From: an uncultured Clostridia bacterium
GTDB lineage: Bacteria; Bacillota; Clostridia; Oscillospirales; Acutalibacteraceae
Length of the DNA: 64,000 nt
Reading direction: 5' to 3'
Assembly (NCBI GenBank): GCA_947623505.1
Contig: CANQGT010000003.1
Location: forward strand, 62,001 to 126,000
A model generated the notes under the pieces. The model was not told where the DNA came from, searched no databases, and saw only the letters and a program-made list of their open reading frames with translations. Shown here in pieces: positions 35,212-43,871 of the stretch. Within the stretch, counting starts at the first letter, position 1, and every line of letters starts with the position of its first letter. Position numbers and translations under genes: made by a program.

Positions 35212-35241
35212 ATTATATAATATTTAAACATTAAATTGCAA
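35212..35241 (-). promoter_or_regulatory. sigma-A promoter of the hprK operon
   Basis: Minus strand TTGCAA (35241-35236), 18 bases, TATAAT (35217-35212). A second TATAAT lies closer to hprK (about 35199-35204) without an obvious -35. Confidence 0.6.
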
Positions 35242-35363
35242 CCTGAAAAGCGTTTTTTTATAAACTTATTATGAATAATCAAAGTCGGGATTTACTTTTT
35301 CATTAAATAATGATATATTTACAGTAAAGTTTTGTATATACCTGACGGCTTTAGGTGAGGGTT

Positions 35364-36563
35364 ATGGATCAACATCTTAAAATTGCAATAGGGAGCGATG
35401 CTTTTCCGCCGACTACGGACGGTATAAGCAACGTTGCGGCAAGCTATGCCGAAATACTTAACAAAAACGGCTGCGAGGCGGTCGTAATTACTCCAAAAAA
35501 TCCGAATCAGCAGGATATAAAATACCCGTATGAGATATTCAGATACAAAAGCTGGTGGCTCCCCTCAAAAGAGGGCTACAGCGTCGGCTGGCCTTTTAAA
35601 GAAACTCTGCATTACGAGATCGTAGACAGAAATTTTGATATTCTGCACAGTCACGCTCCGCTTGCCACGAGCTATTATTTCCGACTCGTAAACAGAATAA
35701 AAAGAATACCCACCGTATTGACTTATCACACAAAATATGAATACGACATAGAAAAAAGAGTGCCGACCGAGGCGGGTAAGAGATTCGCGGGTAAATTTCT
35801 TCTTAACAATATAAATTCGGCAGACGAGGTTTGGGTAACGAGCAGCGGCTCCGTTGAAAGCCTGCGAAAGCTCGGATACGAGGGCGACTGCGTTGTTATG
35901 CCGAACGGCTGCGATATGCCTAAAAAGGACTTTTCGCCGGTGCTTATCGGCAAGATAAAAAAGGAGCATAATATTCCCGAAAATGTTCCGATTTTCATTT
36001 ATGCGGGAAGAATGATATGGTATAAAAACATTCGCCTTATACTTGAGGCTTGCAGAAATCTAAAAAAAAGCGGAAAGGATTTCCGCCTTATAATGCTCGG
36101 TTTCGGCCCCGACGAAACGGCAATGAAGATAAAATGCAGAACTATGGGCTTATCGGATAAAACGATATGGCTCGGCAAGCTGCTTGATCGAGAACTTATT
36201 CAGCAGTATTACGCGGCGGCGGATATTCTTCTTTTCCCATCAACATTTGACACAAACGGCCTTGTTGTAAGAGAAGCGTCTTCCTGCTGCACGCCTTCGC
36301 TGCTTGTTCGCGGTTCCTGCGCCGCCGAAGGTATAGAAGACGGAGATACCGGATTTTTGTGCGAGGAAAACGCGGAAAGCATTGCTCGGGTACTTTCCGG
36401 AATAATGAACAACGGCGATTTGATGAAACGTGTTGGAAAAACGGCGCAGGAAAAAATATATATAAGCTGGGAAGAAGCCGTTTCAAAAGCGCTTGAAAGA
36501 TACGAAAAGGTCATAAACGATTTTTATTCGGTCGGAAAAAGCAGCGAGGAATATAAATACTGA
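35364..36563 (+). CDS. GT4-family glycosyltransferase, 399 aa
   Basis: The only long plus-strand gene. N-terminal Rossmann half begins IAIGSDAFPPTTDGISNVAA; the C-terminal half has IFIYAGRMIWYKNI and the acceptor/donor motif FDTNGLVVREASSC (GT-B fold, retaining). It resembles diacylglycerol or phosphatidylinositol glycosyltransferases of Gram-positive bacteria, so a membrane glycolipid product is likely but unproven. ATG 35364 follows AGGTGAGG; a GTG three codons upstream overlaps that site and is rejected. It is divergent from hprK and ends at a shared terminator. Confidence 0.88.
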   Translation: MDQHLKIAIGSDAFPPTTDGISNVAASYAEILNKNGCEAVVITPKNPNQQDIKYPYEIFRYKSWWLPSKEGYSVGWPFKETLHYEIVDRNFDILHSHAPLATSYYFRLVNRIKRIPTVLTYHTKYEYDIEKRVPTEAGKRFAGKFLLNNINSADEVWVTSSGSVESLRKLGYEGDCVVMPNGCDMPKKDFSPVLIGKIKKEHNIPENVPIFIYAGRMIWYKNIRLILEACRNLKKSGKDFRLIMLGFGPDETAMKIKCRTMGLSDKTIWLGKLLDRELIQQYYAAADILLFPSTFDTNGLVVREASSCCTPSLLVRGSCAAEGIEDGDTGFLCEENAESIARVLSGIMNNGDLMKRVGKTAQEKIYISWEEAVSKALERYEKVINDFYSVGKSSEEYKY

Positions 36564-36587
36564 TAATTCGATTTACAGCAACATAAA

Positions 36588-36625
36588 AAAACGCCTCGGG
36601 AACTCCGTTCCCGAGGCTCGTTTTA
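36588..36625. terminator. bidirectional terminator between the glycosyltransferase and nrdR
   Basis: GCCTCGGGAA (36593-36602) pairs with TTCCCGAGGC (36608-36617); A-run on the left and T-rich sequence (TCGTTTTATTTATTT) on the right serve both converging genes. Confidence 0.9.
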
Positions 36626-36626
36626 T

Positions 36627-37073
36627 TTATTTCAGCTTAGATATTTCCTCTATAAACGACGAGGCGGAATCAAAAGCCTTATAGACCGATGCAAAGCGGA
36701 CGTATGCCACCTCGTCTATTTCCCTAAGCTTTTCCATTATCAGCTCGCCGATACGAACGCTGGTAACTTCCCTGTCGGCGGAGCTTTGAAGAGCCGCCTC
36801 TATCTGAGAGATCGCTTCGTCGAGCTCCTGTGAGGTTATCGGCCTTTTTTCGCACGCGCGCAGCATTCCTTTAAGCACCTTGTTTCTGTCGAAAACCTCG
36901 CGGCTCTTATCTTTCTTTACAACGATTATCGGCAAGTTTTCTATCGTTTCATACGTCGTAAAGCGCCTGCCGCATTTTATACATTCTCTGCGGCGGCGTA
37001 TGCGTTCATTCTCGTCTGTCGGGCGCGAATCGATTACCTTGCTTTCCTCATACCCGCAAAACGGACATTTCAT
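36627..37073 (-). CDS. nrdR: transcriptional repressor NrdR
   Basis: Nucleotide-sensing repressor of ribonucleotide reductase genes, 148 aa. N-terminal zinc ribbon ([15 protein letters not shown] ... [12 protein letters not shown]) followed by an ATP-cone (about 49-136: [20 protein letters not shown]). No nrd gene in the window. It has its own promoter with a NrdR-box-like sequence just upstream. Confidence 0.97.
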   Translation of the reverse strand: MKCPFCGYEESKVIDSRPTDENERIRRRRECIKCGRRFTTYETIENLPIIVVKKDKSREVFDRNKVLKGMLRACEKRPITSQELDEAISQIEAALQSSADREVTSVRIGELIMEKLREIDEVAYVRFASVYKAFDSASSFIEEISKLK

Positions 37074-37164
37074 AGCAAACCCTCCCTCTTAGGCTCTTAC
37101 GAAAAACAGCGTATATATACCCGAAAAACGGATTTTTTTAATTCTGATTTTCGGAAACAAGGTT

Positions 37165-37222
37165 ATTATAGCACAAGATATAGAGAAATGCAAGTATTTT
37201 TACTTTACACAATATATTGAGC
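37165..37222 (-). promoter_or_regulatory. nrdR promoter with an upstream NrdR-box-like sequence
   Basis: Minus strand TTGCAT (37193-37188), 17 bases, TATAAT (37170-37165). Upstream, ACACAATATATTGAGC (37207-37222) resembles one NrdR box (ACACwATATawTGTGT type). No second box at the usual 31-32 base spacing was found. Confidence 0.5.
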
Positions 37223-37224
37223 TT

Positions 37225-38097
37225 TTACGCTTTTATTTGAGAATTTCCCTTATTGTTGTATATGAACATCCAAACGGCCATTGAGCAGATGATAAAATAC
37301 CCCACAAACGACCATATATCGGGAATATCACCGAAAACGAAAAAGCCCGTTATGGCGGCAAACACCACCTGTGAATAATCGTAAACGGATATTTCGCGGC
37401 TCGGAGCGTAGGTGTAAGCCGCGGTGATAGTGAACTGCCCTCCCGCGGCGCAGAGGCCTGCCGCCAAAAGCGCGCCCCACTGCCACAATTCCATATGATG
37501 ATAATTAAAAATCAGATACGGAGCCGTAACAAGGCTTGAAAACGCCGAAAAAATGAAAACGGTGAGCTTTCCGTTTTCGCCCATTTTACCGAGCTTGCGA
37601 ACGCAGGTGTAGGCACCTCCCGCGCACATTCCGCCTATAAAGCCCAAAATCGAGGCAAAGAGATTTTCATTGCCGAAAGTCGGTTTTATAATGAAAAGCG
37701 CGCCTATGAAAGCGATAAAAATCGCGGCCGCCTGCTTCGGTTTTACCCTTTCTTTAAGAAATAGCGCCGAAAAAATCAAAGCGAAAAAAGGGCTCATTTT
37801 ATTCAGCATAGACGCGTCCGAAAGATCTATTTTATCAAGTGCGTAAAAATTGCCTATAACTCCGCCGAGACCTATGACGGAGCGCAGGATATGATATTTC
37901 AGGCAGCCCTTACGCGGCTTCAGGCTGTTTTTCGCCTTCAGTATAGCGAACAGGGCAAAAAACATTGCCACAAAATTTCTGAAAAACACCTTTTGAAACG
38001 TGGGAATATCGCCCGACAGTCTTACAAAAGTGTTCATACCCGTAAAGCATACGGCGGAAAGAACGATGCAGACAACGCCTTTCGTTTTCGCGTTCAT
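37225..38097 (-). CDS. EamA-type DMT-superfamily transporter, 290 aa
   Basis: Membrane exporter with ten predicted helices in two EamA repeats (about 5-135 and 150-285). VVCIVLSAVCFTGMNTFVRL at the N-terminus, and KMSPFFALIFSALFLKERVK closing the first repeat. Such proteins export amino acids or metabolites; the substrate cannot be told. ATG 38097 is chosen as the first methionine after the upstream aminotransferase stop at 38112; no clear ribosome site, so coupling to that gene is likely. Confidence 0.85.
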   Translation of the reverse strand: MNAKTKGVVCIVLSAVCFTGMNTFVRLSGDIPTFQKVFFRNFVAMFFALFAILKAKNSLKPRKGCLKYHILRSVIGLGGVIGNFYALDKIDLSDASMLNKMSPFFALIFSALFLKERVKPKQAAAIFIAFIGALFIIKPTFGNENLFASILGFIGGMCAGGAYTCVRKLGKMGENGKLTVFIFSAFSSLVTAPYLIFNYHHMELWQWGALLAAGLCAAGGQFTITAAYTYAPSREISVYDYSQVVFAAITGFFVFGDIPDIWSFVGYFIICSMAVWMFIYNNKGNSQIKA

Positions 38098-38111
38098 ATT
38101 TTTCAACGCCG

Positions 38112-39371
38112 TCAACCCGCGAGCTTTTCTATGCAGGCAAGCTGAACGCATATGCAAAGCAGCTCCGCCGCGAGTTCAAGCTCATCCGACGGCGGAAAAG
38201 TGGGAGCTATGCGTATGTTGCTGTCCCTCTCGTCTATGCCGTAAGGATAAGTGGCGCCGACAGAGGTAAGCACTACCCCCGCCTCTTTGCAGAGCTCTCC
38301 CACTCTTTTGGCGCAGCCGTCCATAACGTCGAGGCTGATGAAATATCCGCCTCTCGGGGTTATCCAAGAGGCTATGCCCTTGCCTCGAAGTTCGTTTTCA
38401 AGATGCTTGAGCACTATATCAAACTTCGGCTTCAGTATCGCCGCGTGCTTTTTCATATGCTCGCGTATTCCGTTTACGTCTCCGAAAAATTCCGCGTGGC
38501 GGTGCTGATTCATTTTATCATAGCTGATAGTCTGCGCTCCAAGGCGCTTTTTTATGGCGGCAATATTGTTTTTGCTTGCCGCGAGGGCGGAAACTCCGGC
38601 GCCCGGGAAAGTTATTTTTGAGGTGGAGCAAAATTCAACCAGCATATCCTCGTTTCCGTATTTCGGCAGAATATCAAAGATATTGAGCAGCTCGTCGCCA
38701 TCGTCAAAAAGATCGTGAACGCAGTAGGCATTATCCCAAATGATTCTGAAATCCTCAGCGGCGGGTTTCATAGAGGCTATTCTTTCAACAACGGCCGCGC
38801 TGAAGGTAACGCCCTGCGGATTTGAATATTTCGGAACACATACCATTCCCTTTACCGCCGGATCTTTTATATACTCTTCAACGGAATCCATATCGGGGCC
38901 CTCGGCGGTCATTCCTATATTTATCATCTTTATGCCGAAATACTCAAGAATGGTAAAATGCCTGTCATATCCCGGAACGGGGCAAAGGAATTTCACTTCG
39001 GGCAGACAGCGCCACGGAATATCGCCCGCGCCGTGCGTAAAGCACTGGCAGATATAGTCAAACATTAGGGTAAGGCTTTCATTCGGGCCGATTATAACGT
39101 TTTCCGGCGAAACTCCCATAAGATCCGCAAACAGCTTTTTGCAGGCGGGAATACCGTCGAGAAAGCCGTAATTTCTCACGTCTATCCCGTCTGAAATATA
39201 GCTTTCAACGTCGTTGAGCCCCTTTGAAAGCTCAAGCTGATCAGCTCCGGGCTTTCCCCTGCTCATATCGAGTTTCAGCCCTTTCGCCTTGAAATCGTCA
39301 TAACGACGAAGAAGAAGCTTTTTCCGCTCTTTCAGTTCGCCGGCGGTCATCTCCGTGTATAATTCAGACAT
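38112..39371 (-). CDS. PLP-dependent aminotransferase, aspartate aminotransferase Ic type, 419 aa
   Basis: Class I/II fold enzyme of the PF12897-like group. KGLKLDMSRGKPGADQLELS at the N-terminus is specific to the group; ESLTLMFDY, PKYSNPQGVTFS, WDNAYCVHDLF and the PLP lysine in CSTSKITFPGAG. Predicted to make aspartate/glutamate. It has its own promoter and is followed directly by an EamA transporter, which might export an amino acid. Substrate from family knowledge only. Confidence 0.88.
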   Translation of the reverse strand: MSELYTEMTAGELKERKKLLLRRYDDFKAKGLKLDMSRGKPGADQLELSKGLNDVESYISDGIDVRNYGFLDGIPACKKLFADLMGVSPENVIIGPNESLTLMFDYICQCFTHGAGDIPWRCLPEVKFLCPVPGYDRHFTILEYFGIKMINIGMTAEGPDMDSVEEYIKDPAVKGMVCVPKYSNPQGVTFSAAVVERIASMKPAAEDFRIIWDNAYCVHDLFDDGDELLNIFDILPKYGNEDMLVEFCSTSKITFPGAGVSALAASKNNIAAIKKRLGAQTISYDKMNQHRHAEFFGDVNGIREHMKKHAAILKPKFDIVLKHLENELRGKGIASWITPRGGYFISLDVMDGCAKRVGELCKEAGVVLTSVGATYPYGIDERDSNIRIAPTFPPSDELELAAELLCICVQLACIEKLAG

Positions 39372-39403
39372 ATCTTTGCCCTCCGCTCTGATTTAATGGA
39401 AAT

Positions 39404-39432
39404 ATTCTATCACTTTTATATATACTTTGCAA
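39404..39432 (-). promoter_or_regulatory. sigma-A promoter of the aminotransferase
   Basis: Minus strand TTGCAA (39432-39427), 17 bases, TAGAAT (39409-39404). The -35 lies just beyond the 3' end of the small dinB-linked gene. Confidence 0.65.
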
Positions 39433-39438
39433 GAATTT

Positions 39439-39669
39439 CTAAACAACAAGTTCGATAAACCACCTTGTCTCCTCAAGGAAAAGATAAATTTCCCTGCCTT
39501 CAACGCCGCATTTATAGCGTATCCCCGCTCCTCCGGATTTTAAAGAGGCGGCGGGGCGGATATCGAAAACCCTGTCCACCTCATATCTTTCGCCGTCAAC
39601 GGCCACCGCCTTCGGAAGAATGTTTCCGTCCGTGCCGAATACGGCGGTGACCTCCACATAATTTTTCAT
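39439..39669 (-). CDS. hypothetical 76-residue protein coupled to dinB
   Basis: No named family recognised. All-beta-looking, with EVTAVFGTDGNILPKAVAVDG, RYEVDRVFDIRPAASLKSGG, then a block ending FLEETRWFIELVV. Its ATG overlaps the dinB stop by four bases (ATGA), so it is almost certainly co-translated. It may be a polymerase or SOS partner; function is inferred only from coupling. Confidence 0.75.
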   Translation of the reverse strand: MKNYVEVTAVFGTDGNILPKAVAVDGERYEVDRVFDIRPAASLKSGGAGIRYKCGVEGREIYLFLEETRWFIELVV

Positions 39670-40928
39670 ATCGCGTTAATCTCCTTTTTAGCCTTATATT
39701 CCTTAAAATATCCGATGGGATGTATGGTGTTGTCATCGTGCGGATCAAACCTGCTCAGCCCCGTATCGGCAAGCATGGAAGCCCTCTGCACGGCATAGCT
39801 GCCGAAGCGCCGCCTTATACCGTCCACCGCCGTTTCTATCCTTTCCAGCTTTTCGCGCTTTTCCACGCTTCCCGCCAAATCAAGCTGCACCGCGTCCTCA
39901 ATATCAAAATCCGAAACCGAAACGCCTATACTGCGCAGCGGATTTTTCCATTCGTAATTTTCGGTAAACAGCTTCATAGCCATAGCTATTATTTCGCCCG
40001 AAACATCGGTGTGATTTTTGAGTTGCCCCTGCCTTGTAAAATGATAAAGATTTTTGTCTCTCAGAGTTATCGTAACCGTTTTTCCCTTTAAGCCCTGCTC
40101 CCTCATTCTGCGCGCGACACTCTCGCCGAGAACGGTAAAAACCGTTTTGACATCGGCGTTATTCACCATATCGCGCGGCGTGGTCGTGGAGTTTCCAACG
40201 CTCTTTACCGCCTCTTCATCGTTAATATGACGAACGGGAGTGAGATCCAGACCGTTTGAAAAATTGTGAAGAACCCTGCCGTTTTTTCCGAAAACGCAGG
40301 TGAGAAAGCCCATATCTGCTTCTGCGAGCTCCCCTATCGTGTATATTCCGTATGAGGCAAGCTTTTTTACCGTGGCGGGGCCGACAAAGAGCAGATCGCC
40401 GCACGGGCTGTTCCAAACTATATCGCGGTAATTTTCTCTGTTTATCACGGTCACCGCGTCCGGCTTTCTATAGTCCGAGCCGAATTTGGCAAATATCTTG
40501 TTCCACGAAACGCCGATGCTGACCGTTATGCCAAGCTCTTCTTTTACACGATTTCGTATTTCTTCGGCTATTTTTTCGCCTGAGCCGCAGCCCGTAACGT
40601 CAACCCAATTTTCATCAAGACCGAACGGTTCAACATAATCCGAATATTCGCCGTATATCTTCTTTGCCATATTTGAAAATCGAACGTACAGCGGAAAATT
40701 CGGCGGCACCACTATAAGATCGGGGCATTTCAGCCGCGCCTGCCACAAAGGCTCCGCCGTTTTTATCCCGTATTTTGCCGCTATTTCGTTTTTTGTAAGA
40801 ATTATACCGTGGCGGCTTTCCTCACTGCCGCCCACCGCAACGGGCTTATCGCGGATTTCGGGATTGTGAAGACATTCCACCGAGGCATAAAATTTGTTGC
40901 AGTCTATATGCAGAATCGTTCTTTCCAT
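39666..40928 (-). CDS. dinB: DNA polymerase IV (Y-family translesion polymerase)
   Basis: Low-fidelity lesion-bypass polymerase, 420 aa from ATG 40928. Active-site motifs ILHIDCNKFYASVE (catalytic Asp), YVEPFGLDENWVDVTG (the usual SIDE is changed to GLDENWVD, with acidic residues kept) and SIGVSWNKIFAKFGSDYRKPD. Little-finger domain at about 240-345. No clear beta-clamp QLxLF motif at the C-terminus. Longer upstream frame covers the promoter and is rejected. Confidence 0.93.
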   Translation of the reverse strand: MERTILHIDCNKFYASVECLHNPEIRDKPVAVGGSEESRHGIILTKNEIAAKYGIKTAEPLWQARLKCPDLIVVPPNFPLYVRFSNMAKKIYGEYSDYVEPFGLDENWVDVTGCGSGEKIAEEIRNRVKEELGITVSIGVSWNKIFAKFGSDYRKPDAVTVINRENYRDIVWNSPCGDLLFVGPATVKKLASYGIYTIGELAEADMGFLTCVFGKNGRVLHNFSNGLDLTPVRHINDEEAVKSVGNSTTTPRDMVNNADVKTVFTVLGESVARRMREQGLKGKTVTITLRDKNLYHFTRQGQLKNHTDVSGEIIAMAMKLFTENYEWKNPLRSIGVSVSDFDIEDAVQLDLAGSVEKREKLERIETAVDGIRRRFGSYAVQRASMLADTGLSRFDPHDDNTIHPIGYFKEYKAKKEINAI

Positions 40929-40945
40929 ACTTTTTCGCCTCTTAT

Positions 40946-40988
40946 CGAACATTTGTTTTATTATATGCCGAAACGGCATATTTGTCAA
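40946..40988 (-). promoter_or_regulatory. dinB promoter with palindromic operator and LexA-like box
   Basis: Minus strand TTGACA (40988-40983), 17-base spacer, TATAAT (40965-40960). The spacer holds a perfect inverted repeat TATGCCG (40964-40970) / CGGCATA (40974-40980). At the start site lies AAAACAAATGTTCG (40959-40946), two changes from the Gram-positive SOS box CGAACnnnnGTTCG. Confidence 0.75.
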
Positions 40989-41050
40989 TAAGAGCCGCGC
41001 AATTTTATTTTTTTCCATATGACGGAGTAAAAAATTTCCCTTTATAAAAA

Positions 41051-41077
41051 TAAAAAGCTCCCGATTTTTATCGGGAG
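41051..41077 (-). terminator. terminator of the RNA methyltransferase gene
   Basis: CTCCCGAT (41058-41065) and ATCGGGAG (41070-41077) with a 4-base loop, followed on the minus strand by CTTTTTATTTTTAT. Confidence 0.9.
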
Positions 41078-41099
41078 AGCCTTTTCAAAATAATTTAGT

Positions 41100-42215
41100 T
41101 TAACTGAAATACATATAATATTGGCATTTTATCATACCGTTATAAAGCTTTCTGCGCCTGTTCGCCCGCCTGCCGAAGCATTTTTCAAACTCCTCGTCCG
41201 GCGAGATTATACCGTAGCTCCAACCGTGTTTTTCGGTGAATTTGCCGCCCATAATATCATAGAGCTTTTGCGCCTCTTTAATATCCAGCATACGCTCGCC
41301 GTAAGGCGGATTTGTTACAAGCGTGCCCTTTTCGCTCAGGGGTTTAAAATCTCCGATGCCGGCGCGTGATACCCGCAAAAATCCGGATACGCCGGCGCGT
41401 TCGGCGTTTTCAACAGTAAGCCTTACCGCGCGGGGATCGATATCCGAACCGAAAGCGGCAAAATCAACTTCCTTTTTTTCAAGACCGCGGCAGCGCTCTA
41501 TTTCATTTTTCCATACGCTTTCGGGAAAAAGCCCCCACCTGTCGGCGTCAAAATTTCTGTTCAGTCCGGGGGCAATGTTGTTCGCAAACATAGCGCCCTC
41601 GATCAGAATCGTTCCGCTTCCGCAGAAAGGATCGTACAGAGTGTGATAATGGCGCAGTTTTGAAAACGCGCAGAGAGCCGCGGCGAGCGTCTCCCGTATA
41701 GGAGCCTCGTTCGCCTCCGGTCTGTAACCGCGTTTGTGCAGACCCGTTCCCGAAGTATCCAGCATTACCGTTACCTCATCCTTGATTATCGAAAACCGAA
41801 TTTTGTGAACGGGCCCCGTCTCCTCAAACCACGAAACGCCGTAATCCTCTTTAAGGCTTTCGACTACGGCTTTTTTTATTATTTTCTGGCAGTCAGGAAC
41901 GGAATGAAGCTCGGAATTAAGACAATGCCCGTTTACGGGAAACGCATCGGCGCTGCCTATAAAATCGCTCCAGTTAAGCGCTTTTACCTCATCGAAAAGC
42001 TCGCCGAACGTAACGGCTTTGAATCTGCCGAGAACGATGAGTATTCTTTCGGAAAAACGGCTCGCGAGATTTGCCCTTGCCAAAACGTTTTCGCCGCCCT
42101 CAAAAAACACCCTGCCGTTTTCCGCCGAAACGTTTTTTGCCTCAAAGGAGCGCAGTTCCTCGGCAACAAGACTTTCCGTTCCGAAAAGGCACGGCGCGCA
42201 CATATAAAGATACAT
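41100..42215 (-). CDS. THUMP-domain class I RNA methyltransferase, RlmL/YpsC type
   Basis: SAM-dependent N2-guanine methyltransferase of 23S rRNA, by family; 371 aa. N-terminal ferredoxin-like/THUMP region (about 1-155: CAPCLFGTESLVAEELRS), then Rossmann methyltransferase with YDPFCGSGTILIEGA (SAM site) and the catalytic TNPPYGERM. It starts two bases after the fumarase alpha subunit stop. Lacks the fused RlmK half of the E. coli protein, as usual in Gram-positives. Confidence 0.92.
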   Translation of the reverse strand: MYLYMCAPCLFGTESLVAEELRSFEAKNVSAENGRVFFEGGENVLARANLASRFSERILIVLGRFKAVTFGELFDEVKALNWSDFIGSADAFPVNGHCLNSELHSVPDCQKIIKKAVVESLKEDYGVSWFEETGPVHKIRFSIIKDEVTVMLDTSGTGLHKRGYRPEANEAPIRETLAAALCAFSKLRHYHTLYDPFCGSGTILIEGAMFANNIAPGLNRNFDADRWGLFPESVWKNEIERCRGLEKKEVDFAAFGSDIDPRAVRLTVENAERAGVSGFLRVSRAGIGDFKPLSEKGTLVTNPPYGERMLDIKEAQKLYDIMGGKFTEKHGWSYGIISPDEEFEKCFGRRANRRRKLYNGMIKCQYYMYFS

Positions 42216-42217
42216 AA

Positions 42218-43063
42218 TTATATCTCCCTTTGAGCGTGGCGGGTTACATGGCAGCCGACGTTCACCGCGACCGGCAGCCCCGCGATATGGGTGGGATAAG
42301 TTTCAATATTTACCGCAAGCGCGGTCGTTACGCCGCCGAATCCCTGCGGGCCTATGCCAAGCGAATTTATTTTTTCAAGAAGCTCAAGCTCCATCTCTTT
42401 ATAAAACTCATCGGAATTTCTTTGCGAAACGGGACGGCAAAGCGCTTTTTTCGCCAAAACCGCGCAGTATTCAAAATCCCCGCCTATACCAACGCCTATC
42501 ACAACGGGCGGGCAAGGATTTGAGCCGGCTTTTTTCACCGTATCCGCAACAAAACCGATTATATCTTCACGCTTTGCGCTGGGCGTGAACATATGCAGCG
42601 CGCTCATATTTTCGCTGCCGAAGCCTTTCGGAGCGGCAGTCAGCTTTATTTTGCCGCCCCCCACAATTCTTGTATGTATTATCGCGGGCGTATTGTCGCC
42701 CGTATTTACCCTGTCGTAAAACGGATCTCTAACCACCGATTTGCGCAAAAGCCCATCGGTATAACCGAGGCTCACTCCCCTGTTTACAGCTTCCTCAAAT
42801 TCGCCGCCCACAAGGTGGACTTCCTGCCCTATCTCGGCAAATATTACCGCCATACCGGTATCCTGGCAAACGGGAATATCGAGCTCCCTCGCGGCGTCTA
42901 TATTAGCCTGCAAATCGCCGAGTATGGACTTTGCCGCCTCGCCGCTCTCACTTTTTTCCGCGCACGCTATGCTTTCAACCAAATCGCGCGGAAGAATTTT
43001 ATTTGCCTCTATAACAAGCTCTTTAACAGCCTGTGTTACAAGCGAAACGTCTATCTCTCTCAT
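42218..43063 (-). CDS. fumarate hydratase class I, alpha subunit
   Basis: Iron-sulfur hydro-lyase subunit, 281 aa from ATG 43063 (GAGAGGT upstream). CQDTGMAVIFAEIG, the SNPCPPVVIGVGIGG motif and the C-terminal VNVGCHVTRHA supply the Cys ligands of the [4Fe-4S] cluster. The partner beta subunit normally follows directly, but here the next gene is an RNA methyltransferase. It may alternatively be a tartrate dehydratase alpha subunit. Confidence 0.9.
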   Translation of the reverse strand: MREIDVSLVTQAVKELVIEANKILPRDLVESIACAEKSESGEAAKSILGDLQANIDAARELDIPVCQDTGMAVIFAEIGQEVHLVGGEFEEAVNRGVSLGYTDGLLRKSVVRDPFYDRVNTGDNTPAIIHTRIVGGGKIKLTAAPKGFGSENMSALHMFTPSAKREDIIGFVADTVKKAGSNPCPPVVIGVGIGGDFEYCAVLAKKALCRPVSQRNSDEFYKEMELELLEKINSLGIGPQGFGGVTTALAVNIETYPTHIAGLPVAVNVGCHVTRHAQREI

Positions 43064-43073
43064 TTTACCTCTC

Positions 43074-43106
43074 CGAAAAAACAAAAGCCGAGAGTTGCTC
43101 TCGGCT
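43074..43106 (-). terminator. terminator after ftsB/divIC
   Basis: AGCCGAGAG (43086-43094) and CTCTCGGCT (43098-43106) around TTG, followed on the minus strand by TTTGTTTTTT. Ends the spoVB-to-divIC block. Confidence 0.92.
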
Positions 43107-43111
43107 GAAAT

Positions 43112-43420
43112 TTAGTTGCTGCCCGAAATATCATAAAATACTATTTCGTTCGATTTAACGTATCCGTTTTCACGCGCCTTCTGCTCCATATAAGCGTCCT
43201 TATTATCCGACTTCAGAATCGCGTTAAGCTCCTCATTTTCCGCTTTTTGCTCCGCAAGCTGCTCCTCATAGGACTCTTTCTGGCTGCGAAGCCTGCTGAG
43301 ATCCGCGCTCTGTGAAACCACAACGCCGCCGCAATAGAAAAAAATAAGCAAAAGAACAAGCGCAATGACGGAAATTTTAAGTTTATTATTCTTTTTCAGA
43401 TTCAAAAAGAAATTCTTCAT
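43112..43420 (-). CDS. divIC: septum formation initiator, FtsB/DivIC family
   Basis: Divisome scaffold protein, 102 aa from ATG 43420 (GGTG upstream; the GTG frame extension is rejected). Short cytosolic part, one membrane helix (about 17-36), then an extracellular coiled coil (LSRLRSQKESYEEQLAEQ) and the conserved ARENGYVKSNEIVFYD end. Overlaps yabQ by 35 bases. Last gene of the yab cluster, as in Bacillus. Confidence 0.9.
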   Translation of the reverse strand: MKNFFLNLKKNNKLKISVIALVLLLIFFYCGGVVVSQSADLSRLRSQKESYEEQLAEQKAENEELNAILKSDNKDAYMEQKARENGYVKSNEIVFYDISGSN

Positions 43421-43871
43421 TGCTTTCACCTGATTTTTCCTTGATTTTCTTCTTTCTTTTATTTTTCGACTTCTTTTTTGACTGTAAAGCCTTACGGCTT
43501 AACGCAAAAATATTATAATACAGTTTTTTAATATTTTGCAATACTTTTTTTAAACTTTTTAAACAATATTTAAATATTTTTCGTAAAACGGACGCAATAA
43601 ACCGTTCCGGAACGGCAGTAACACGGTAAACGGTGAGAATATAAATTAAAAAGCCTAAAACGGAAGCTGTAAAGTATATTACCCTTACACTTCCGTTATT
43701 GTAACTCAAAAGCAATATAAAAATAACGGGCGAGGCAATAAGAAAAAACAGAAAATCGAGCAGAAAAACAGCCGCTTTTTTGGCAAAGACGAGGCGAAAA
43801 AGGCGGATAATGTCATAAAGCGCGCCGAGCGCTATGCCCGCAATCAAAAAGGCCTCAAGGCTCTCTTTCAT
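43386..43871 (-). CDS. yabQ: spore cortex biosynthesis protein YabQ
   Basis: Membrane protein needed for spore cortex in Bacillus; 161 aa. About four hydrophobic segments in the first 100 residues (FLIAGIALGALYDIIRLFRL at the start is the family signature), then a long lysine-rich tail (SKKKSKNKRKKKIKEKS). Overlaps yabP by four bases. Confidence 0.9.
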   Translation of the reverse strand: MKESLEAFLIAGIALGALYDIIRLFRLVFAKKAAVFLLDFLFFLIASPVIFILLLSYNNGSVRVIYFTASVLGFLIYILTVYRVTAVPERFIASVLRKIFKYCLKSLKKVLQNIKKLYYNIFALSRKALQSKKKSKNKRKKKIKEKSGESNEEFLFESEKE

